Positions 54,749 to 64,000 of a DNA stretch of 64,000 nucleotides are shown in pieces. The notes below the pieces were generated by a model, which saw only the letters and a program-made list of their open reading frames with translations, was not told where the DNA came from and did not search any database. Each line of letters begins with the position of its first letter. Position 1 is the first letter of the stretch. A program made the position numbers and the translations under genes. Source of the DNA: Gammaproteobacteria bacterium (GTDB lineage Bacteria > Pseudomonadota > Gammaproteobacteria > UBA5861); assembly GCA_022360445.1 (NCBI GenBank), contig JAKSCV010000093.1, positions 1-64,000 on the forward strand. The letters run 5' to 3'.

Positions 54749-55459
54749 TCAACACCCTTTTATAGCCTTACTGGACGGACGTTTTGAATACGTGCTTTTC
54801 GCCTCAAAAAGTACCGACATCTTTTTGCCTGTTTGAGGGTGGCAAGGCTCAGTAACGTTTAATTGATCGAAACCGGCCTGATTAAAGAGTATTTTCCAAC
54901 TTTCTAAAGTCCTGAAGTACCAAGGCGCCGGATCCGTAAAAGCCTCATCAAACCCTTCCCAACTCCCTTTTCGCCAACCATCGGTATAATCATCAGAACA
55001 GCTGGATTCAATAGGATGAACTGTTTGAACAATTAATGTACCTGTCGTATTTAATACACCGACTGACTGTTCAATCACATTTTCAACTGATTCTTTTCCC
55101 AGCAGTGAAAAGTTACAAACAATGACATCGAATTTCTTATCAAACACACCCAGCTTAAACGCTTCATAAGCGAGTTGCTTAAACCGCCCACCAGAACTTT
55201 CGACATGTTCAGAAAATTCAGGAATAACATCCATACCCGTGCAGGCTACGTTCGACTTTGACAACTCCCTGATCAGCCAGCCTTCTCCACAACCGATGTC
55301 AAGGAGATGAGATGGTTTATGACTCAACACTGCACTCAATATGGCGTGATTCGTCACTTCAGTTCTTGAGATAATTTTTTCATTCTTAATTGTATCCACC
55401 CAGGCATTAGCATTTTTACGCCAGGACTCAATGATCGCCTTGTCAGAAAATTTATCCAT
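54749..55459 (-). CDS. Class I SAM-dependent methyltransferase
   Basis: A 236-residue methyltransferase of the Methyltransf_11/12 type. Motif I is LLDIGCGEGWLIREL (about residue 50), motif II CTGMDVIPEF, and a later VIVCNFSLL. A C-terminal part contains DPAPWYFRTLESWKILF, commonly seen in UbiE-like small-molecule methyltransferases of unknown substrate. It stops five bases before the broken transporter gene on the same strand. No biosynthetic partner is visible. Confidence 0.85.
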   Translation of the reverse strand: MDKFSDKAIIESWRKNANAWVDTIKNEKIISRTEVTNHAILSAVLSHKPSHLLDIGCGEGWLIRELSKSNVACTGMDVIPEFSEHVESSGGRFKQLAYEAFKLGVFDKKFDVIVCNFSLLGKESVENVIEQSVGVLNTTGTLIVQTVHPIESSCSDDYTDGWRKGSWEGFDEAFTDPAPWYFRTLESWKILFNQAGFDQLNVTEPCHPQTGKKMSVLFEAKSTYSKRPSSKAIKGC

Positions 55460-55633
55460 TTTGGGTGATACGATTTTTTTATATCTGCCTGGAATTCACA
55501 ACACGCGCCCAACATCATCAACGCACGCAAGCCATAACGCCATACACTTCATAAGTTGTGCCTGAATGATAAGGCACTGATACAGAAACATGTTACATAG
55601 TGGCTCGAATCAGCCAACCTAATCTGGAGACAC

Positions 55634-55664
55634 AAAAAAGGGTGAGCCTCAACAGCCCACCCTT
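55634..55664 (-). terminator. Rho-independent terminator of csp gene
   Basis: On the minus strand AGGGTGGGC, a six-base loop and GGCTCACCCT form a stem (with a G-U pair) followed by TTTTTTT. It lies about 28 bases after the cold-shock stop codon, a good intrinsic terminator. Confidence 0.85.
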
Positions 55665-55691
55665 TCTCTAACACAAAAACTAAAGGTGCGT

Positions 55692-55901
55692 TTACAAACC
55701 GACAATGTCCTCAGCTTGAGGCCCTTTTTGACCCTGGGTGACCGTAAACTCTACAGATTGACCCTCTATCAAGGTTTTGAAACCGGACCCTTTAATCGCA
55801 CTAAAATGGGCAAATACATCTGGCCCATCCTGCTGCTCTATAAAACCGAAACCTTTTGATTCATTGAACCATTTAACGGTTCCTTTAATTGTACCAGACA
55901 T
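55692..55901 (-). CDS. Cold-shock protein (CspA family)
   Basis: A 69-residue single cold-shock domain. RNP1 is KGFGFIEQ and RNP2 is [26 protein letters not shown] is the diagnostic stretch. It binds single-stranded nucleic acid and acts as RNA chaperone. Two ATGs are adjacent (55904 and 55901); the second is seven bases from AGGA and gives the usual [12 protein letters not shown] start. It has a long leader of about 145 bases and its own terminator, typical of cold-shock transcripts. Confidence 0.95.
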   Translation of the reverse strand: MSGTIKGTVKWFNESKGFGFIEQQDGPDVFAHFSAIKGSGFKTLIEGQSVEFTVTQGQKGPQAEDIVGL

Positions 55902-55904
55902 CAT

Positions 55905-56282
55905 AAAATCCTGAATTGTATATAACTTTTACCTTACGGCGCCATTAGCATCGAAAAATTGACTAGAACTTAGAAAACTACAGTACGAAGTGTTACGAAG
56001 AATACAGCGAAATGGAGATTTATAAATAGAAGACGTTATTTCTTGCTGTTGACCATTATAGCAATGAATATCTCCTAATGTCGAACATTGTTTTAAATGC
56101 CTCATTCGTAACAGATTATCTTTGCAACAAAGTAAACTTCTATAAAAGAGACCCCGCTTCAGCACACCTGATTATCAATCAGCCTCACAGAATTAAGACC
56201 GAAAGAACAGAGCAGATATCGTCTGGTTTTGCGGTAATAAACGTGTATTTAACAACCACTTTTACACGACTTACTAAAAAGC
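55905..56282. other. csp leader and region to lhr
   Basis: A 378-base region without a convincing gene. The csp promoter and leader occupy about 55905-56090. The remainder to 56282 is AT-rich; a frame of 84 codons from 56078 overlaps the lhr end and shows no domain. No terminator is evident on the lhr side. Confidence 0.5.
56055..56084 (-). promoter_or_regulatory. Promoter of csp with extended -10
   Basis: On the minus strand TCGACA (56084-56079), 18-base spacer and TGCTATAAT at 56063-56055, a perfect TATAAT with an extended TGn. Transcription from near 56048 gives a leader of about 145 bases, like the long cold-responsive leader of cspA genes. Confidence 0.7.
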
Positions 56283-59200
56283 TTACCGTTGCCCTAAGTA
56301 CACCTTCAGCCGAGGAGCGAGACTGGTTTTGAGGAGTTTGTTACGCGCGTCCCACTGCTCGCTCTCACTGAGTGATACGAGGAATACCACATCATCCCCC
56401 AGTTTTGTCGCGATGGGTTCGCCGTCGCGGTAAAGAATGCGATTGCTGGCCAGTGCGGGGACTTTTTTTCCAGGTGTGATGATGCCAACGAGATTAAGCG
56501 GGTCTGCGCCACTGACGGCCAGAGCAACGCCACTTTTCACTTGTTTACGCACCTCTCGCAAGGAGGTGACCGCTTCCGGCAGTGCGTACTGTTCGCCAGT
56601 AAAACCGTTGACGAACCGGCCACCCCGCAGCTCGCCCCGCGCTTCCATTCGCCGGTAGACCCGCAGCAAATCGCGCCACGGCGGAAGCAGCCTCGACTCC
56701 CGTTCCAGCAATGCGCGAAACACCACACCGTAGCGGCTGAGCAAATCCGTGGCTATTTCCGTCACCGTGTCTTCCGAAAAGGCTGAGCCAAACCAACCCG
56801 GTGTGGATTCTGCAGCCGACTCGGCAGGTTGAGCTTTGTTCAGCAATGTCCAACGCCCGGTGTCTTCGAGGCTCAGCGACCCCGTGCGCCCTCGCCGTCG
56901 ACTTCCGGAGAGCGGTTGACGCCGGTTTGATGGCGTCAATAACAGCCGCAAGCCGCTGAAGCTGTCGGACGTCACCCGTCCTCTGCCGACCAGTTCCGCC
57001 AACGCCTGTTCCAGTTGGGTACGGAGGCCACCTGCCGCAGCTTGCAGTTCATCGGCAAAGGACGCACCGTGTTCGCACAGGTACATCGCAACAGACTCAG
57101 CATTCGGCGACAGGGCGTCGTCAGACGCCACTTGTGCCGCCATTAGGCGCTGCCAGTGCACAAACTGGCGCCGTCCAAACAATGCGATGGGGGTATTTTT
57201 GACCGGGCCATTGTGGCGCTGAGACTTGCCGCTGCTCGGGGTCAGACGCGCCCACAGCGAGCGCCCGGACAGGCACAAGGTATCCAGCCAGTCGGGGGTG
57301 TAGTCGTTGAGCCGAGTCGGCAGAATGTCGCTTTCCCATGCTGAGGCTGGCGCTTCGAATCCCGCCAGTTGCTCGATGATGATTTTGAGGTAATCCGCGC
57401 CTTCACCTCGCTCCTCGGGCAACACGCCCTGCCAGTCAAATAGAAAGCGCATGAAATCGGCACTGCTGACCGGTTCGATTTCTTTGCGCAAACGCTTGAC
57501 GGTGTAGCGGTTGATGCGCGCCAGTAAACGTCGTTCGCACCATTCCTCGAACGAGTCACGGCACGCGGCCTCGGTGAACTGGCCGCGCATGGCGAACCCT
57601 TCGGATTCCAACGCCAGCAGCGCTTGATCAACGCGTAAAACCGGCAGACCCAGTTCGTCACACATACGCTCGGCGGTGACAGGGCCCAAGCCCTCCAATC
57701 GACTGCGCAGCAGCTCTACCAACGCCTGTTCAGCAGCCACCGGTTCGTTCGTGAGGTGCAGGGGTAATTGGAGTGCAGGCTCTAACGGTGATTCAGGAAA
57801 AACGGCGCGGCACTCTGGCAGCCGTTCCAGCGCGATCCACAGGCTCCCCGTGGCGAGCTGCAACCGGGTGGCACGACCGGCGACCGCAAGTTTTTCCGCC
57901 CATTTCAACCAGCCGTTGACCGCATGGCGGCTCGCCGCCATTTCCGCTTCCGTTACGTAGCCAAGCGTCACCAATGCATCGTGCAACTCATCGGCGTTGC
58001 GCACCTCAGGCCAAGCCTCATCACGGACACGTTCGATGGCTTCGGGGTCGAGTTGGCCAATATCGGCAGCGGTTTCCGGGTCTAACCAACGGCGCGAGAC
58101 GACAGCCTGGGTTCGGCGCTCTTCCAAGGGGGCGTCATCGAGAAAGGCATACGGTTTGGCCGACAAAATCTCTTGTGCCAGTGGCGATGGCTCCGACAAA
58201 TCGGCACAGACGAACTGCAAATCACCCGCTTCCAACCGCGTTAACAACGCTTCCAGCCCGTCGATATCCATCGCCTCTGTCAGGCAATCGTGGATGGTTT
58301 GGTTGACCAGCGGATGGTCCGGCACTTCACGCTCGCCGGCAATATTTTCAAAACACGCCAGCTGATCGGGGAAAATCAGTGCGACCAGGTCTTCCGCCTC
58401 GATACGCGCCAATTGCGGCGGCCGTTTTTTACCCCCACGAAAGCGGGGAATCGCCAGCGCGTTAGTTGCGTTCCAGCGCCAGCGGACTTGGAACAACGGC
58501 GCATCGAGCATCGCCTGAATCAGCACGGTGCGCACGGTTTTGGCGTTAAGATAACCGGCCACTTCCGCCAGCGGAAAGCTGTGTGTCGCGCCGAGTGAGA
58601 GCACGATGCTGTCTTCCGTCGCTGCGGCCTGCAATTCAAAATTGAACTTGCGACAAAATCGCTTGCGTAGCGATAAACCCCAGGCGCGATTGATGCGGCT
58701 GCCAAACGGCGAATGTACGACGAGCTGCATGCCGCCCGTTTCGTCAAAAAAGCGTTCCAGTACAACGGCTTGCTTGCTCGGCATCACCCCCAGTGCCGCT
58801 TGGGCAGCGGCGAGGTATTCAACCAACTGCTGCGCGGCTTCGGGTGCGAGGGCCAACGCGTCAACTAGGTGATGCACCGTTGCTTCGATCCCGGACTCGG
58901 TAACTTGATCACCCACCGTTTGGCGTAAACGTGAGACGGCATCTGATAGTTCATCACTGCGAGCCGGGGCTTCGCCAATCCAAAACGGCACGGTAGGCGG
59001 CAACCCGGCGGCATCTTCGACTCGCACGGTGCCCGATTCGATCCTCAAAATTCGCCACGAGGCATTGCCCAGCTGGAATATATCACCCGCCATACTTTCG
59101 ATGGCGAAGTCTTCATTGAGCGTTCCGATGAAGGTACCGCTGGGTTCGAGCACAACTTTGTAGTCGGCATTGTCAGGGATGGTGCCGCCGCTGGTCATCG

Positions 59201-60671
59201 CAGTCAAACGTGCGCCGCGCCGCCCGCGCGCTTGTTGTTGCACCACGTCTCGATGGACGTAAGCGCTGCGCCGACCACGCCGGGTGCTGTAGCCGTCGGC
59301 GGCCATGCGCATGATGTCGTCGAAGGTTTGTCGCGATAAGTGTCGGTAGGGGTATGCGCAACGAATCCGTTGGTATAGCGCATCTTCCTGCCATTCCCCG
59401 GCGGAAAGTTCTGCGATCAGTTGCTGTGTCAGCACATCCAGCGGTTGCTCGGGGATGAGCAAGTTGTCCAATTCGCCACGCCTAGCGGCGTCGATCAAGG
59501 CAACGCATTCGACCAGATCGTCACGGCTGAGCGGAAACAAGCGGCCCTTGGGGCAGCCGCCTACCGAGTGACCCGACCGCCCAACGCGCTGTAAAAAGGC
59601 GGATATGGATTTCGGCGACCCCAGTTGAATCACCAAATCCACATCGCCAATGTCAATACCCAGCTCCAGTGAGGCAGTGGCCACCAACGCTTTCAGTTCA
59701 CCGGCTTTGAGCTTTTGTTCCGCGTCGAATCGTTTTTCCTTCGCCAGACTGCCGTGGTGCGAAGTGATGTGCTCTTCGCCAATACGATCGCTGAGATTAG
59801 CGGTGACCCGTTCGGCCAAGCGCCGAGTGTTCACGAAAATCAGCGTGGTGGTGTGGGCTTTGATCAGTGCTGCAATTTGGTCGTACAGCGCCCCCCAAAT
59901 TTCATTAGCCATGACCGCTTCCAACGGTGACGGCGGTACGACGATGTCGAGGTCGCGCTGGCGTGTGTGGCCTTCGTCCACGATTTTGCACGGATGAGGT
60001 GTGTCGCTGCCCGGCGCATTGCCGACGAGAAAATGTGCCACTGTTTCTATGGGCTTTTGCGTGGCAGATAACCCCACCCTCTGCGGCATGGCGCTGCATA
60101 GATGGGTCAAGCGTTCCAATGAAAGTGTTAGGTGAGACCCTCGCTTGCTGTCAGCCATGGCGTGGATTTCATCAACAATGACGGTACGCACACCGCCGAG
60201 CATCGCCCGGCCACTTTCACTGGTCAGCAAAATGTATAGTGACTCCGGCGTCGTCACCAGAATATGCGGTGGCTTTTTCACCATCGCGGCCCGTTCCGCC
60301 TGCGGGGTGTCGCCCGTGCGAACGGCCGTGCGGATGGGCGTTTCATCACAGCCACGCTCAATCAAAGTTCGGCCAATACCCTGCAAGGGCTGTTCGAGGT
60401 TGCGCTGTATGTCGTTGCTCAGCGCCTTCAGCGGCGACACATACACGACGTACACTTGATCGACCAGTTCATCGGCTACGCTGCGAACGACCAAATCGTT
60501 AATCGCCGACAGAAACGCCGCCAGAGTTTTACCCGAGCCGGTCGGCGCGGCAATCAAGGTGTGTTCGCCTGCGGCAATCTGCGGCCATGCTGCTCGCTGC
60601 GCGCCCGTGGGTTCACCAAAAGTGGCTTCAAACCATTCGGCAACAGCGGGGTGAAAGTTAGTCAGGGGCAT
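56283..60671 (-). CDS. lhr: Lhr-type DEAD/DEAH helicase
   Basis: Large helicase of 1462 residues in the Lhr family (E. coli Lhr is about 1538). Walker A is [11 protein letters not shown], motif II is VDEIHAMA (DEIH), motif III SATQK, and motif VI RVGRSGH. A winged-helix and long Lhr-specific C-terminal region fill the rest, including DEAD/H-associated and WH domains. Lhr proteins act in DNA repair. I prefer the ATG at 60671; a TTG at 60713 would add 14 residues. Base composition is visibly richer in G+C than neighbours (lines counted at 57-67%), suggesting transfer. Confidence 0.9.
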   Translation of the reverse strand: MPLTNFHPAVAEWFEATFGEPTGAQRAAWPQIAAGEHTLIAAPTGSGKTLAAFLSAINDLVVRSVADELVDQVYVVYVSPLKALSNDIQRNLEQPLQGIGRTLIERGCDETPIRTAVRTGDTPQAERAAMVKKPPHILVTTPESLYILLTSESGRAMLGGVRTVIVDEIHAMADSKRGSHLTLSLERLTHLCSAMPQRVGLSATQKPIETVAHFLVGNAPGSDTPHPCKIVDEGHTRQRDLDIVVPPSPLEAVMANEIWGALYDQIAALIKAHTTTLIFVNTRRLAERVTANLSDRIGEEHITSHHGSLAKEKRFDAEQKLKAGELKALVATASLELGIDIGDVDLVIQLGSPKSISAFLQRVGRSGHSVGGCPKGRLFPLSRDDLVECVALIDAARRGELDNLLIPEQPLDVLTQQLIAELSAGEWQEDALYQRIRCAYPYRHLSRQTFDDIMRMAADGYSTRRGRRSAYVHRDVVQQQARGRRGARLTAMTSGGTIPDNADYKVVLEPSGTFIGTLNEDFAIESMAGDIFQLGNASWRILRIESGTVRVEDAAGLPPTVPFWIGEAPARSDELSDAVSRLRQTVGDQVTESGIEATVHHLVDALALAPEAAQQLVEYLAAAQAALGVMPSKQAVVLERFFDETGGMQLVVHSPFGSRINRAWGLSLRKRFCRKFNFELQAAATEDSIVLSLGATHSFPLAEVAGYLNAKTVRTVLIQAMLDAPLFQVRWRWNATNALAIPRFRGGKKRPPQLARIEAEDLVALIFPDQLACFENIAGEREVPDHPLVNQTIHDCLTEAMDIDGLEALLTRLEAGDLQFVCADLSEPSPLAQEILSAKPYAFLDDAPLEERRTQAVVSRRWLDPETAADIGQLDPEAIERVRDEAWPEVRNADELHDALVTLGYVTEAEMAASRHAVNGWLKWAEKLAVAGRATRLQLATGSLWIALERLPECRAVFPESPLEPALQLPLHLTNEPVAAEQALVELLRSRLEGLGPVTAERMCDELGLPVLRVDQALLALESEGFAMRGQFTEAACRDSFEEWCERRLLARINRYTVKRLRKEIEPVSSADFMRFLFDWQGVLPEERGEGADYLKIIIEQLAGFEAPASAWESDILPTRLNDYTPDWLDTLCLSGRSLWARLTPSSGKSQRHNGPVKNTPIALFGRRQFVHWQRLMAAQVASDDALSPNAESVAMYLCEHGASFADELQAAAGGLRTQLEQALAELVGRGRVTSDSFSGLRLLLTPSNRRQPLSGSRRRGRTGSLSLEDTGRWTLLNKAQPAESAAESTPGWFGSAFSEDTVTEIATDLLSRYGVVFRALLERESRLLPPWRDLLRVYRRMEARGELRGGRFVNGFTGEQYALPEAVTSLREVRKQVKSGVALAVSGADPLNLVGIITPGKKVPALASNRILYRDGEPIATKLGDDVVFLVSLSESEQWDARNKLLKTSLAPRLKVYLGQR

Positions 60672-60881
60672 GGGTGATCGTCTCGTTCGCTCAAAATCGA
60701 AATACCTGTTCAACTATGCATAGAAAGGGCAATATAAGCAATAAAAAACAATGAGTTAAATTTTATTGAAATGAAGGTGTCACAAAAATATGGGAAGCTG
60801 ACAGCTGGATGCGTGGATACCTCAGGTGATAAAATAAATAACTTCGGCTTCCCTAAATCACTCATTTTTAATTGACGTCCC

Positions 60882-62360
60882 ATGTTATTTAACTCTTACG
60901 AGTTTATTCTGGTTTTCTTACCCATTGCCGTCAGCGGGTTCTTCCTCCTTGGCCGCTACCTGGGAGCCCGCGCTGGACTCACCTGGCTGATTGGCGCTTC
61001 ACTCATTTTTTATGGTATGTGGTACCCGGCTCACTTGGTTTTAATCGGGGTATCGATCCTATGCAACTTTACGCTGGGCGTTTGGGTTGACCGTAGTCAA
61101 GGGAAGTGGTCGAAATATTCACTGACGACTCTCGGCATTCTCTTTAACCTGGGGTTGCTCGGTTACTATAAATACGCCGACTTCATTGCAGATAACCTGG
61201 AGTTGGTACTCCCTGTTCTATGGGATACGGAGAGTATTGTTCTCCCACTGGCGATTTCGTTTTTTACGTTCCAACAAATTGCCTATTTAGTTGACGTTTA
61301 CAAGGGGGAGACCAACGAACCCAGTTTGATGCGCTACTCGCTGTTCGTCACCTTTTTCCCCCAATTGATTGCCGGACCGATTGTCCACCATAAGGACCTG
61401 TTGCCACAGTTTACCTTTACCGGCCGGATACAGTTGCGTTACCGAAATATTGCCATTGGCCTAACTTTTTTTATTATAGGGCTATTTAAAAAGGTCATGC
61501 TGGCGGACAATGTAGCACTGTTTGCAACGCCTACCTTCGACGCCGTCGCAGCCGGTCAGTCGGTGGACTTTCTTCATGCTTGGAGCGCGGCACTGGCTTA
61601 TAGCCTGCAACTGTACTTTGATTTTTCCGGCTATTCGGATATGGCCATTGGGCTGGCTTATATGGTGGGCATCCGCTTACCGGACAACTTCAACTCACCC
61701 TACAAATCAACCAGTATCATTGAATTCTGGCGCCGGTGGCATATGACCTTATCCGCCTTCCTGCGCCACTATGTCTACATCCCACTGGGAGGCAACCGCA
61801 AAGGTGAATACCGCCGCTATACCAACTTATTCTTAACCATGCTCATTGGCGGTGTCTGGCATGGAGCCGGCTGGACCTTTATCATCTGGGGCGCTATGCA
61901 TGGTGTTTATCTGCTGCTTAATCACTGGTGGCGTGCCAAAACCGCGCAGTGGCAATGGCGCTCTCATCTGACTCACACAGCAACCATTCTCTCGGTGGGT
62001 TTTACTTTTCTGCTGGTGGTTATTGCCTGGGTCATTTTCCGCGCTGATAACCTGACCGCAGCCATGGCGATGTACCAAGGCATGGTGGGCTTGAATGGTT
62101 TTGAGTTCCATAGCAGCCTGCTCATCCCTTTTGTTATTTACATACCCTTGTTGTTTATCATTTTCTTATTGCCAAATACCAAAGAATTCGTACTCCGCGA
62201 ATTCCCGGAAAGCCAAACTTCTGTCATTTGGCACCACCGCCTACTTAGGCTCGCAGGCTGGAAGGCAAATTGGATCTATGCAACAGGCATCTCTGCAGCC
62301 ATGGTTTTCTCAATACTGGAAATTGGTCAGGCGACAGAGTTTCTCTACTTCCAATTTTGA
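60882..62360 (+). CDS. MBOAT family O-acyltransferase (AlgI-like)
   Basis: A 492-residue membrane protein with about 11 helices. The diagnostic stretch is EFWRRWHMTLSAFLRHYVYIPLGGNRKG, followed by GGVWHGAGWTF and the family's invariant His H340 in WGAMHGVYLLL. AlgI-type MBOAT proteins move acetyl or other acyl groups from the cytoplasm to exported polysaccharide or other acceptors. Its start is ATG at 60882 after 168 bases of AT-rich sequence. The next gene is its likely partner. No polysaccharide cluster is visible on either side within the window. Confidence 0.9.
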   Translation: MLFNSYEFILVFLPIAVSGFFLLGRYLGARAGLTWLIGASLIFYGMWYPAHLVLIGVSILCNFTLGVWVDRSQGKWSKYSLTTLGILFNLGLLGYYKYADFIADNLELVLPVLWDTESIVLPLAISFFTFQQIAYLVDVYKGETNEPSLMRYSLFVTFFPQLIAGPIVHHKDLLPQFTFTGRIQLRYRNIAIGLTFFIIGLFKKVMLADNVALFATPTFDAVAAGQSVDFLHAWSAALAYSLQLYFDFSGYSDMAIGLAYMVGIRLPDNFNSPYKSTSIIEFWRRWHMTLSAFLRHYVYIPLGGNRKGEYRRYTNLFLTMLIGGVWHGAGWTFIIWGAMHGVYLLLNHWWRAKTAQWQWRSHLTHTATILSVGFTFLLVVIAWVIFRADNLTAAMAMYQGMVGLNGFEFHSSLLIPFVIYIPLLFIIFLLPNTKEFVLREFPESQTSVIWHHRLLRLAGWKANWIYATGISAAMVFSILEIGQATEFLYFQF

Positions 62361-62384
62361 ACACGACAATGGGCTGACAAAAAA

Positions 62385-63458
62385 ATGGATACCCTAACTC
62401 AAGCCAACACATTAATCACTCAGGATAAAAATGACAGCCGTTATCGCAAATACACCTGGCTGATCATTACGGTCGCTGGTATTTCCGCATTAGCCATACT
62501 GACATTTAACGCCATCTTGGACCCCCTCTGGTACCTGAAAGGCAACCTGATACACGGCGAAAACTATTCTTTTGATGAACGTCTGACCAAAACCAACGTT
62601 TTCCTCGAACGCGAAGAACAACTCGACTGCGTCATTTTTGGCAGCTCCCGGGTTACTCTGCTGAACGAAACGAAAATTAAAAACAATACCTGTTTTAATT
62701 TTGCCTTCTCCGGTGGTCGTGTGCTGGAATTTATTGCCTATGCAGACTGGATGAAGGCCCGCGGCTTCGAACCGGCACGAGTCATCGTTGGCTTGGATGA
62801 CTTTAACTACTGGGAAGATGAACGAAATGATGCCCCTCGGGTTCCGGAATTCATCACCGAACTACGCAACCCTCCCAACCTCCTTACCCAATATCTCACA
62901 CGGGACGCACTGGCCTTCTCTTACCGCCTGCTGACCCAAAACGAACTACGCCCACGCTACTACGATCAAGACTTTATCGGCCAGGTTCAAGCGGGCACCC
63001 CTACATTCCAGCCCAAATCACCCGAACTCATACCGGTTGATGTGAACCCTAACCACACAAACCGCTACAGAGTACTCAGAGAAAAGTTCCCAAATGCGCA
63101 CTTCACGGTCTACATTCCACCACTCTCACCCTGGGAATTGATGAAAAAAACGGAGGAAGAGTTGCAGCATTACCTGAGCGAGAACGTTGCAATATCCCGT
63201 TTTACAGACATCTTTTTAGACTTTTCCATTCCCTCTGAATTAACCCAAAACAACGCAAATACCTACGATGGGGACCACTTCTTCCCGGCTGTGAACGACC
63301 ACATCGTCGCTGTGCTTAACGGTAAACCTCTTCAATACGGCCGAAGAGTAGATGCCCATACTGAGCACAGCTATCGAAATACTTTTTTAAATGCATTGGA
63401 AAACTTTAAAAGAACGGCAGCTACGTACAATACAGCAGCAAAAACAAAGGATCAGTAA
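62385..63458 (+). CDS. SGNH-hydrolase-like membrane partner of MBOAT
   Basis: A 357-residue protein, 24 bases after the MBOAT gene. One N-terminal transmembrane helix (WLIITVAGISALAILTFNA) and a periplasmic domain. The SGNH-like features are CVIFGSSRV with S87/S88 and DGDHFFP with D295 and H298 as the DxxH-type pair. AlgJ/AlgX and other MBOAT partners use such a domain to complete acyl transfer outside the membrane. The family is divergent, so the acceptor is unknown. Confidence 0.75.
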   Translation: MDTLTQANTLITQDKNDSRYRKYTWLIITVAGISALAILTFNAILDPLWYLKGNLIHGENYSFDERLTKTNVFLEREEQLDCVIFGSSRVTLLNETKIKNNTCFNFAFSGGRVLEFIAYADWMKARGFEPARVIVGLDDFNYWEDERNDAPRVPEFITELRNPPNLLTQYLTRDALAFSYRLLTQNELRPRYYDQDFIGQVQAGTPTFQPKSPELIPVDVNPNHTNRYRVLREKFPNAHFTVYIPPLSPWELMKKTEEELQHYLSENVAISRFTDIFLDFSIPSELTQNNANTYDGDHFFPAVNDHIVAVLNGKPLQYGRRVDAHTEHSYRNTFLNALENFKRTAATYNTAAKTKDQ

Positions 63459-63675
63459 CTTAACCACAGTGTATCCAAAGACATGGTTAAGGCAGCTCCC
63501 CTCTGCGAACCAGACATACCCCAAAATTGCGCTTTACCAGTGGGCTATCAACACAGAATTGACTCTCTTGAACCGCCCTCTTTTTACACAGGAGAGGAGC
63601 GCTCCCTTGAGTCATTTCCAGACGATCACAGCTCTCGAGTAACCTTACTTAACCCGTGCTTTAGTAACCTTCAAG

Positions 63676-63695
63676 AAAAGTGCCATGTCACTTTT
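63676..63695. terminator. Possible bidirectional terminator
   Basis: AAAAGTG, six-base loop, CACTTTT: perfect 7-bp arms at the tail of the convergent partial gene, 217 bases after the SGNH gene. AT-rich and weak, but the A and T runs could serve both directions. The gap 63459-63675 shows no gene. Confidence 0.35.
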
Positions 63696-64000
63696 AGCTG
63701 TTAAAAAAAGCCCAAGCCGCCAGTAAAAAGCCAAGGATACCGATCAGTTTGGCAATAACACCCATCACGAGAAAGATTCCACCACTATTCAGAGGCCTTA
63801 CCATCCCATCAAGTGTGCTATCACCCTGTGTTGTGCAAGTATTAGTCACGTTATGACCATTTCCAGTTAGGAGGTCACTGTTATCGCGTGGCGCCAACCG
63901 CCCAATGACGACCAATACAGAAAAGCTAAGCACCATTAACCCGGCGCTTACAAGGTAGAGCTCTCTGGTATTTTCCGGGTCTTGAATGAATGCACCCAGC
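63694..64000 (-). CDS. Small membrane protein, partial (continues past right edge)
   Basis: An open frame from the window edge to 63694. Visible product of about 101 residues: a soluble N-terminal part, helix one (YLVSAGLMVLSFSVLVVIGRL), a polar loop with two Cys-free NGHNVTNTCTTQ repeats of polar residues, and helix two (GGIFLVMGVIAKLIGILGFLLAAWAFF). An internal ATG at 63936 would give an 80-residue product, but the frame stays open beyond it to the edge, so the real start may lie outside. I do not recognise a family. Confidence 0.5.
   Translation of the reverse strand, partial: LGAFIQDPENTRELYLVSAGLMVLSFSVLVVIGRLAPRDNSDLLTGNGHNVTNTCTTQGDSTLDGMVRPLNSGGIFLVMGVIAKLIGILGFLLAAWAFFNS

Noticed and set aside
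56078-56332. 84-codon open frame before lhr
   Set aside because: Overlaps the csp promoter and the lhr 3' end, with no recognisable features.
63483-63704. 73-codon open frame near the right edge
   Set aside because: Low-complexity composition, no domain, and it overlaps the end of the partial membrane-protein gene.
1-64000. CRISPR array, tRNA genes, insertion sequence or prophage
   Set aside because: No run of spaced identical repeats, no cloverleaf-like tRNA, no transposase or integrase and no phage structural gene was seen.

Overview
The window looks like a gammaproteobacterial chromosome segment. The evidence is the gene content (yicC, rph, rdgB, ubiA, gor, the grpE-dnaK-dnaJ group with an upstream hrcA, ispH, and rpmH-rnpA-yidC-mnmE), an E. 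coli-like sigma32 promoter, and most genes scoring closest to gammaproteobacterial families. A haloalkane dehalogenase, NhaA and a possible flavin halogenase would fit a marine or saline habitat, but this is inference and I cannot name the genus. I found no rRNA, tRNA, CRISPR array, insertion sequence or prophage.

Layout. 1-9 kb: housekeeping genes (lytic transglycosylase, yicC, rph-rdgB-PatB-like aminotransferase, a DUF218 protein, comF, ubiA, gor). 8.5-13.5 kb: heat-shock group hrcA, grpE, dnaK, dnaJ, with a near-perfect sigma32 promoter inside the 3' end of hrcA and a second candidate before dnaK. 13.5-17.9 kb: a decayed coding remnant, then a leftward run of a dienelactone-hydrolase-like gene, ispH and two HDOD genes. 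18-21.7 kb: a small membrane protein, a DUF3047 protein, an arsenite methyltransferase (ArsM-like) and nhaA.

21.9-42.7 kb: the main accessory locus, about 20.8 kb of tightly packed, mostly overlapping rightward genes. It has the full set of an aryl polyene (APE)/xanthomonadin/flexirubin-type pathway: chain-length-factor-like ketosynthase, acyltransferases, two ACPs, an AMP-ligase fused to a dehydratase, glycosyltransferase, aromatic amino acid ammonia-lyase, thioesterase, LolA-like carrier, MMPL exporter, halogenase-like flavoprotein, DUF3261 lipoprotein, two ketosynthases, dehydratase and ketoreductase. After it comes an unusual tail: an ABC exporter pair, a third ACP, a third intact ketosynthase and a second degenerate ketosynthase. 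A plausible scheme is: ammonia-lyase makes an aryl-acrylate starter, the ligase loads it on an ACP, ketosynthase/ketoreductase/dehydratase cycles extend a conjugated polyene, the flavoprotein may halogenate it, and acyltransferases with the LolA/MMPL/lipoprotein system place it in the outer membrane.

42.7-46.5 kb: rpmH (TTG start), rnpA, yidC and mnmE, without yidD in between and without dnaA next to rpmH. 46.5-52.6 kb: a 7TM histidine kinase, a divergent LuxR-type response regulator, and a 1046-residue lipoprotein with calcium-binding repeats and a likely seven-bladed propeller. 52.7-56.2 kb: haloalkane dehalogenase, MAPEG protein, a broken cation transporter gene, a methyltransferase and a cold-shock gene with a long leader. 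56.3-60.7 kb: a large GC-richer Lhr-type helicase. 60.9-63.5 kb: an MBOAT acyltransferase with an SGNH-like membrane partner. A partial small membrane protein gene runs off the right edge.
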